Below are positions 59,249 to 64,000 of a stretch of DNA of 64,000 nucleotides, in pieces (position 1 is the stretch's first letter; every line of letters starts with the position of its first letter). The notes below the pieces were generated by a model. The model searched no databases. It was not told where the DNA came from and saw only the letters and a program-made list of their open reading frames with translations. A program made the position numbers and the translations under genes. Source of the stretch: JACXVD01 sp020446665. Lineage in GTDB: Bacteria > Pseudomonadota > Alphaproteobacteria > Sphingomonadales > Sphingomonadaceae. The stretch lies in assembly GCA_041396905.1 (NCBI GenBank), contig JAWKXQ010000015.1:8449-72448 (forward strand), written 5' to 3'.

Positions 59249-60512
59249 GTGGGGGATGACAAGACAGCGGATACCGGGCTGGTTTCAGTCAGCCTGCCGG
59301 TTTGGTGGACCTTTGGTGCGCTGGTGGCCGGGCTCGGCCTTGGCTGAATCTCGCTCTCCAATGGTGACCTGATCGGGCCGCTGCTCAAAAGTGGTGGAGC
59401 CGGTCGGCACTTTGTGGCTGCGCGCCCTGCAGATGACGATCATCCCGCTGGTGGCTGCCTTGCTGGTGGTCGGGGTTGCGCAAATGGCGCAGGCGGCGCG
59501 GGCCGGCAAGGCAGCCCGGCGCATGCTGATGCTGGTGGCGCTGGTGCTGGTGGCAAGCGGGCTGGTGGCCGCCATCTTCATGCCCATGCTGCTGGCAGCA
59601 CTTCCGATTCCCGAAGCAGCCTCTTCCATGCTTGCCACCGGGGTTCCGCAAACCCCGCGCTTGCCCGGCATAGACGATTTCGTCACTTCGCTGATCGCGC
59701 CCAATGTGATTGCGGCCGCTGCGGAAACGGCGATGTTGCCGCTGACCATATTTTTCGCGCTGTTTGCGGTAGCGGTGACGCGCTTGCCGGAGGGGCAGGG
59801 CGCCGTCATGCTGAGCTTCTTCACCGGGCTGGCCAATACCATGCTGGTGCTGATTGGCTGGGTGCTGAAACTCGCACCGATTGGCGTTTTTGCGCTGGCG
59901 GCAGGCGTTGCAGCGCGCGCCGGGGGCGGGGCGGTGGCGACGCTGGTGCATTATATTCTGACAGTGTCTGCGATGGGCGCGATTGTGTGGCTCGGAGCCT
60001 ATGGGGTGGCCATGCTGGCCGGTCGGGTAGCGCCGCTGCGCTTTGTCCGCGCCATCCTGCCCGCACAGGCGGTGGCCATTTCCACGCAAAGCTCACTCGC
60101 CAGCCTGCCTGCCATGCTCGATAGCGCGCACCGGCTGGGCCTGCGTGAAAGCACATCCGATTTCGTCCTGCCGCTGGCTGTGGCAATTTTCCGTGCGACA
60201 AGCCCGGCGATGAATATGGCGGTGGCGATCTATGTCGCGACACTGGCCGGGGTGGAACTGACCCCGCTAACGCTGGCGGCCGGGATCGCCGTGGCGCTGG
60301 TGATCTCCATCGGTTCGGTCAGCCTGCCCGGTTCGATCAGCTTTGTCGTTTCCATTGGCCCTGTCGCCATCGCCATGGGTGCGCCGGTGGCTCCGCTCGC
60401 GCTGTTGGTGGCGGTAGAGATGCTGCCTGACATCATGCGCACATTGGGTAATGTCACCATGAATGTCGCTGTCACATCGGCGGTGGATCGCGGTGTGAGC
60501 GCAGAAAAATAG
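59249..60512 (+). pseudogene. Dicarboxylate/amino acid:cation symporter (DAACS), broken near the 5' end
   Basis: From GTG 59249 the coding sense (WWTFGALVAGLGLG) meets a TGA at 59345-59347, and an extra A in the run at about 59384-59388 shifts the frame before VEPVGTLWLRALQM. From 59391 it is open for 373 codons with the family blocks LQMTIIPLVAALLVVG, FALFAVAVTRL, LAPIGVFALAAG, STQSSLASLPAM and TSPAMNMAVAIYVA. Undamaged it would be about 420 residues. The protein would import dicarboxylates or acidic amino acids. A downstream start giving 373 residues would omit the first helix. Confidence 0.75.
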
Positions 60513-60592
60513 TCTTTTTCCTGCAACCCTTGGCCGACAGGCGCGTTGCACCTATGTAACCCCGGTTGAATAACCAGAATCACGGAGAAATC

Positions 60593-61204
60593 ATGGCCTT
60601 TTCCCTTATCCCCCTGCCCTATGCGAGCGATGCGCTTGAGCCGGCAATTTCCGCCCACACGCTGTCCTTCCACCATGGCAAGCATCACCAGACCTATATC
60701 GACAAGATGAATGCCGCGATTGACGGCACCGATATGGCCGGTGACGACATGGAAACCGTGATTGCCAAGGCGCGCGGGTCCAATCAGGGCCTGTTCAACA
60801 ATGCTGCACAAAGCTGGAACCACGCCTTCTACTGGCATTCCATGGCAGCTGATGGCGGCGCCCCGTCGGCTGAACTGGCAGCGAAGATTGACGAAGCCTT
60901 TGGTTCGCTCGACGCGCTCAAGGAACAGCTGGAAGCACGCGGCGTTGGCCATTTCGCCAGCGGCTGGGTGTGGCTGGCCGAAAAGGACGGCAAGCTTTCG
61001 ATCGAGGAAACCCATGATGGTGACACGCTGGCAGACAGCGATTTCAACCCGCTGCTGACCATCGATGTGTGGGAGCACGCCTATTATCTCGACCACCAGA
61101 ATGCCCGCCCCGGCTATCTGAAGGCTGTGGTGAACGGCAAGCTCAACTGGGCCTTCGCTTCGGAAAACCTCGCCCGCGGCAGCGCGTGGAAATATCCGGC
61201 CTGA
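60593..61204 (+). CDS. sodB: Superoxide dismutase, Fe/Mn family
   Basis: A 203-residue cytoplasmic superoxide dismutase. The metal ligands are in HTLSFHHGKHHQTY, SWNHAFYWHSM and DVWEHAYYLDHQN. The Gln in the NNAAQSWNH region and AFGSLDALKEQLEA are in keeping with the iron type. GGAG precedes ATG 60593. It is monocistronic and ends in a strong terminator. Confidence 0.94.
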   Translation: MAFSLIPLPYASDALEPAISAHTLSFHHGKHHQTYIDKMNAAIDGTDMAGDDMETVIAKARGSNQGLFNNAAQSWNHAFYWHSMAADGGAPSAELAAKIDEAFGSLDALKEQLEARGVGHFASGWVWLAEKDGKLSIEETHDGDTLADSDFNPLLTIDVWEHAYYLDHQNARPGYLKAVVNGKLNWAFASENLARGSAWKYPA

Positions 61205-61228
61205 TCGGCCGCGATTTAGCGACAATCA

Positions 61229-61267
61229 AAAGGGCCCGCTCCGCATTGCGCGGGGCGGGCCTTTTTC
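61229..61267. terminator. Terminator between sodB and the AI-2E family gene
   Basis: AAAGGGCCCGCTCCGC and GCGCGGGGCGGGCCTTTTT form a long GC-rich stem; the T-run follows on the sodB side and A-bases precede it, so it may act in both directions. Confidence 0.8.
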
Positions 61268-61273
61268 ATGGCG

Positions 61274-62548
61274 CTAATTCGGCCAGCTATCCTCTTCGTC
61301 CAACATGCCAGTGTTGAACAGCGGCTCGCCAAAGATGAAGCCGACCAGATTTGGCCGCCCGATATGATCGAACAGCGCGGTCAGCATCAGCAGGATCGGG
61401 ATGGATAGCAGCGCACCAGGCACGCCCCAGACCCAGGAGAAATAGCTTAGCGCGATCAGGATCATCACCGGGTTCATGGTAAAGCGCGCACCCAGAATGG
61501 TGGGGGTTACGGCGTTGGATTCAATCGTGTGCAGGCCGAGATAAGCCGCCGCCGGGATCAGCCCCAGCAACATGGTCTCTGCCGTGCCCAGCCCGAACAG
61601 GGCCAGCAGCACGGTCATTGCCATCGGGCCGACATAGGGAATGAAATTGAGCAGCGCAGCCAGCCCGCCCCACATGATCGGGGCCTCTACCCCCAGCGCC
61701 CACGCACCGAGTGCGACGACCACGCCGACCCCGGCATTGATCCATGCGACAGTGAAAATATAGGCGGCGACCCGGTCCTGGATTTCGCGCAATACGCGCG
61801 CTGCCTTGATGCTGGAGCCAAAGGAGGACCGGTCAATCAACAGGCGCTGGCGCAGGCGCACGCGCGATTCGATCATGAAGAAGGCCATCAGCAAGGTCAG
61901 CAACGCTTCCAGCACGACGCTTGGCGCGCCGAAGGCCAGCTCTTCCAGCAGCGAAGGGCCCGCCAGCACCACTTCGCGCTCCCCTTCCTCACCGCCCAGC
62001 ATGCCCAGGCTCTGCTGGATATCGGCGATCCAGCGCAGCTCCATCTGCACTTCGTTGAACCGTTCGCCTACACGTTTCACCATGGCCGGGACATCGTCGA
62101 ACAAGGCGACGGCCGGTTGCAGGATCAGCGCCAATGCCAGCAGCAACAGCGCGAAAAAGCTGAGCAGCGCCGCCAGCGAGGCCAGCACATTGGGCAGACC
62201 CCACGCCGCCAGCCGGTCTGCAATGGGGGAAAGGATCACGGTCAGCACCAGCGCTGACACCAATGGCAGGAAAACCACCGACCCGATCGACAGCACAAAG
62301 GGCAGGGCGAGGAACAGGCCGGCCCCGAACAACAACACCAGCGCGGATAGCAGACGGGTTTCCTGCTCTGCCAGCCCGACCCGATGTTCCGTACTGGTCA
62401 CAATGTCTTCGGCAGGGCCCGTCTCGGGTTGCCGGGGCAATGTTGCAGACGGCGGTACAGACGCGGCATCGGTGTTTTCGGGATTGTCAGCCTGCATGCG
62501 CAACCCCCTGAGCCAGTCGAGAGTCGAAGAAAGAGGGCCTTTGGTCAT
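61274..62548 (-). CDS. AI-2E family transporter
   Basis: A 424-residue membrane protein of the autoinducer-2 exporter (PerM/TqsA) family with about eight helices. Family features are LLFGAGLFLALPFVLSIGSVVFLPLVSALVLTVILSP, the PNVLASLAALLSF helix, PIMWGGLAALLNFIPYVGP and LGARFTMNPVMILIALSYFSWVWGVPGALLSIPIL. The N-terminal 45 residues are polar. Substrates are uncertain; homologues move AI-2 or sodium/protons. It follows ecfG by 4 bases, so it may belong to the general stress regulon. Confidence 0.88.
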   Translation of the reverse strand: MTKGPLSSTLDWLRGLRMQADNPENTDAASVPPSATLPRQPETGPAEDIVTSTEHRVGLAEQETRLLSALVLLFGAGLFLALPFVLSIGSVVFLPLVSALVLTVILSPIADRLAAWGLPNVLASLAALLSFFALLLLALALILQPAVALFDDVPAMVKRVGERFNEVQMELRWIADIQQSLGMLGGEEGEREVVLAGPSLLEELAFGAPSVVLEALLTLLMAFFMIESRVRLRQRLLIDRSSFGSSIKAARVLREIQDRVAAYIFTVAWINAGVGVVVALGAWALGVEAPIMWGGLAALLNFIPYVGPMAMTVLLALFGLGTAETMLLGLIPAAAYLGLHTIESNAVTPTILGARFTMNPVMILIALSYFSWVWGVPGALLSIPILLMLTALFDHIGRPNLVGFIFGEPLFNTGMLDEEDSWPN

Positions 62549-62552
62549 ATCC

Positions 62553-63164
62553 CTATTTAATCGGTTCTGTCTGTCCTTCGCCAGCGGCAACTTTCTCCAG
62601 CTCCATTAAAATTTCCTGCTGGGCGTCACCATCCGTGCTGGCACGGCCCGGAAGCTTGCCTTCGTCGAGCATGCTGGTGAGCGCAGAACGGGCGCGGCCG
62701 ACCCGGCTCTTGATCGTGCCGACGGCGCAGCCGCAAATTTCTGCGGCTTCTTCATAGGAGAAGCCACCAGCCCCGACCAGCAACAGCGCTTCGCGTCGTT
62801 CCGGCGGCAGGGTCTGCAGGGCACGCTGCAAATCGGCGAGATGGATCGGCTCTTCCTGCCCTGCGGGGGCATTGAGGATGCGCTCTGCCACGCCTTCATC
62901 ATATTCGCCGCGAAAGCGGTTGCGGCGCATGTCGGTGAGATAGGCATTGCGCAGGATCACGAAAGTCCAGGCGCGCATGCTGGTGCCGGGCTGGAAGCGA
63001 TCCTGTGCCGCCCATGCCTTGAGCATAGTTTCCTGCACCAGATCATCGGCCATGTCGGGCCGGCCGCACAATCCGCGGGCGAAAGCGCGCAAATGCGGGA
63101 TGACTTCGGTGAGTTCGCGTTTGAAATCGGCTTTTTCAGCGGCCGTGCGCACATCGCCCGACAT
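62553..63164 (-). CDS. ecfG: General stress sigma factor EcfG
   Basis: A 203-residue ECF sigma factor of the alphaproteobacterial EcfG group. Region 2 has ADDLVQETMLKAWAAQDRF and TDMRRNRFRGEYDE; region 4 has LPPERREALLLVGAGGFSYEEAAEICGCAVGTIKSRVGRAR. It overlaps nepR by one base. In the partner-switch model NepR holds EcfG until PhyR is phosphorylated. A matching EcfG promoter precedes nepR, which implies autoregulation. Confidence 0.92.
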   Translation of the reverse strand: MSGDVRTAAEKADFKRELTEVIPHLRAFARGLCGRPDMADDLVQETMLKAWAAQDRFQPGTSMRAWTFVILRNAYLTDMRRNRFRGEYDEGVAERILNAPAGQEEPIHLADLQRALQTLPPERREALLLVGAGGFSYEEAAEICGCAVGTIKSRVGRARSALTSMLDEGKLPGRASTDGDAQQEILMELEKVAAGEGQTEPIK

Positions 63165-63346
63165 CAGTCAGCGTCGTCCAGCCGCTCGATCAAATCCTTG
63201 AAGCTTTCGGGTAGAGGTTCATCGACAACGGAATTGTACAATTGTTTCAGACCATTGGCCCAGCCGGGTTTGTCACTGTCAGCGGGTTTGCCGGGCATCC
63301 CTTGGGTCGCACCATTTCCTGCCTTTTCCGGTTTCCTGTGTTCCAT
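63164..63346 (-). CDS. nepR: Anti-sigma factor NepR
   Basis: A 60-residue NepR family protein. The conserved core is GLKQLYNSVVDEPLPESFKDLIERL, flanked by a disordered Gly/Lys/Pro-rich N-terminus. It binds EcfG and is sequestered by phosphorylated PhyR. phyR is not in the window and may be beyond its right end. The TGA and the ecfG ATG overlap by one base. Confidence 0.92.
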   Translation of the reverse strand: MEHRKPEKAGNGATQGMPGKPADSDKPGWANGLKQLYNSVVDEPLPESFKDLIERLDDAD

Positions 63347-63415
63347 TCCTGCTGCGTAGTCCTGTTGGCCGGGCTGTGCTGCCGCATTCCCGCATCAAAC
63401 GATATGTGAGGCCAA

Positions 63416-63441
63416 AACGAAAGAGGGTGTTTTTGGTTCCG
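63416..63441 (-). promoter_or_regulatory. EcfG-dependent promoter of nepR-ecfG
   Basis: On the minus strand GGAAC (63437-63441) is followed after 17 bases by CGTT (63416-63419), the known EcfG consensus GGAAC-N16/17-CGTT. It lies 70 bases upstream of the nepR ATG. Confidence 0.8.
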
Positions 63442-63507
63442 CGCTCATTCTAGGGAACGAAAGCTGGTTCTGTCGCATTGAACAGTGCAGCAGACAGGCA
63501 GGGCGGC

Positions 63508-64000
63508 TTGGACCAGAAGGCACGCAGACGAACGGATACACGGCGGTGGCTGCTTGCATGGCCGCGGGCGGTGCCGATTGCGCTGTTCCTGCTGGTGCTG
63601 GCGGTCATTGGCGTGGCTGTCTATTCGATCGAAGCGGGCGAGGCAGAAGGGCAAAAGGCCCGGATGCACGAACGTGCGCAAGCCATCGCGTCAGCGCTGG
63701 AGCGGCGCGGGAGCACCAGTTCCTCCTATTTGCGTGCCGGTGCAGCGATGGTCAGCAGCATGAGCGACGTCCCGCCCGACCTGTTCCCGCGCTTTGTGTC
63801 CCAGTTGCAGCTGGATGGCGACTATCGCGGGGCAGACGGGATTGGCTGGGCGCAGGTCATCACGCCCGGAGAAGTGCCTGAATTCGAACGCCGGGGTCGG
63901 GCGATGGGGTGGAGGGATTTCGCCGTGAATCCAGCCCCGAAATCGGGCACGAAGCGGCTGGTTCCTGTCACTTTCCTGCAGCCCGACACTGTCCGCAACC
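63508..64000 (+). CDS. CHASE-domain sensor kinase, N-terminal part (continues past window)
   Basis: An open frame starting at TTG 63508 runs to the window end (164 codons). A basic start (ARRRTDTRRW) precedes one membrane helix (VPIALFLLVLAVIGVAVY), then a periplasmic region with the CHASE pattern (DGIGWAQVITPGEVPEF, MGWRDFAVNPAPKSG). Adjacent, divergent location to nepR-ecfG matches the HWE/HisKA2 kinases that phosphorylate PhyR in sphingomonads (PhyK/PakF type). No ATG is available in frame; the TTG start is tentative. The kinase part is outside the window, so the assignment is partly by context. Confidence 0.75.
   Translation, partial: MDQKARRRTDTRRWLLAWPRAVPIALFLLVLAVIGVAVYSIEAGEAEGQKARMHERAQAIASALERRGSTSSSYLRAGAAMVSSMSDVPPDLFPRFVSQLQLDGDYRGADGIGWAQVITPGEVPEFERRGRAMGWRDFAVNPAPKSGTKRLVPVTFLQPDTVRN

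Overview
The window looks like a chromosomal segment of a GC-rich alphaproteobacterium of the order Sphingomonadales. Supporting signs are the NepR/EcfG general stress module with a divergent CHASE-domain kinase, the alphaproteobacterial NDUFA12 and DUF2155 genes, a fragment of a LigM-type aromatic O-demethylase, and interspersed inverted repeats of a kind I associate with sphingomonads. Most genes sit in tightly packed, often ATGA- or GTGA-overlapping operons.

Layout. 0-6 kb: glyoxylate/acyl-CoA metabolism (3' end of isocitrate lyase, a CitE-like lyase, thiolase plus a FadJ-type bifunctional beta-oxidation protein). 5.7-10.6 kb: YhhQ-like transporter, a 2OG-Fe(II) oxygenase, a TonB-like protein, ManC/ManA for GDP-mannose supply, and DUF2721. 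10.6-16.2 kb: a phasin-like protein with an XpaC/TelA pair, DUF389, a crotonase and a lipoprotein. 16.2-21 kb: fatty-acyl-AMP ligase, RecX, DUF192, NDUFA12, DUF2155, Aat and tRNA-Trp. 21-26 kb: AlsT symporter and the secE-nusG-rplKA block. 26.2-29.1 kb: a DUF2339 membrane-protein gene with a dense patch of frameshifts. 29-34.3 kb: deacetylase, CinA-N, a Baeyer-Villiger-type monooxygenase, FolD and PurU. 34.3-37.7 kb: a graveyard of truncated genes (metF, ligM-like, metE-like, SnoaL-like, DUF3237) with an IclR regulator. 37.7-38.2 kb: repeat-rich intergenic DNA. 40.1-43.1 kb: a complete IS1595-family element with a perfect 8-bp target duplication and three passenger genes. 43.3-51 kb: a long minus-strand operon DUF4129-DUF4350-MoxR-DUF58-SpoIIM-RDD-GNAT-class A beta-lactamase. 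51-57 kb: PheA, cytochrome c, RlmE, Ppx/GppA, tRNA-Gln, LOG-family protein and ThiD. 57-60.5 kb: a low-GC nuclease-like gene, glmM with three frameshifts, and a broken dicarboxylate symporter. 60.5-64 kb: SodB, an AI-2E-family exporter, EcfG-NepR with a recognisable EcfG promoter, and the divergent kinase.

The most distinctive observations are: (1) the precisely bounded IS1595 element carrying P63C-domain, ImmA/IrrE-like and membrane-protein cargo; (2) three separate gene-fusion scars within 3.4 kb beside FolD/PurU, suggesting loss of a tetrahydrofolate-dependent O-demethylation locus; (3) three frameshifts in the normally essential glmM, whose net shift restores exactly the family length, which points to sequence error and weakens any biological reading of the nearby DUF2339 and symporter lesions; (4) a convergent overlap in which one low-complexity stretch encodes the tails of both Aat and a DUF2155 lipoprotein. 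I saw no CRISPR array, prophage, rRNA operon or replication origin.
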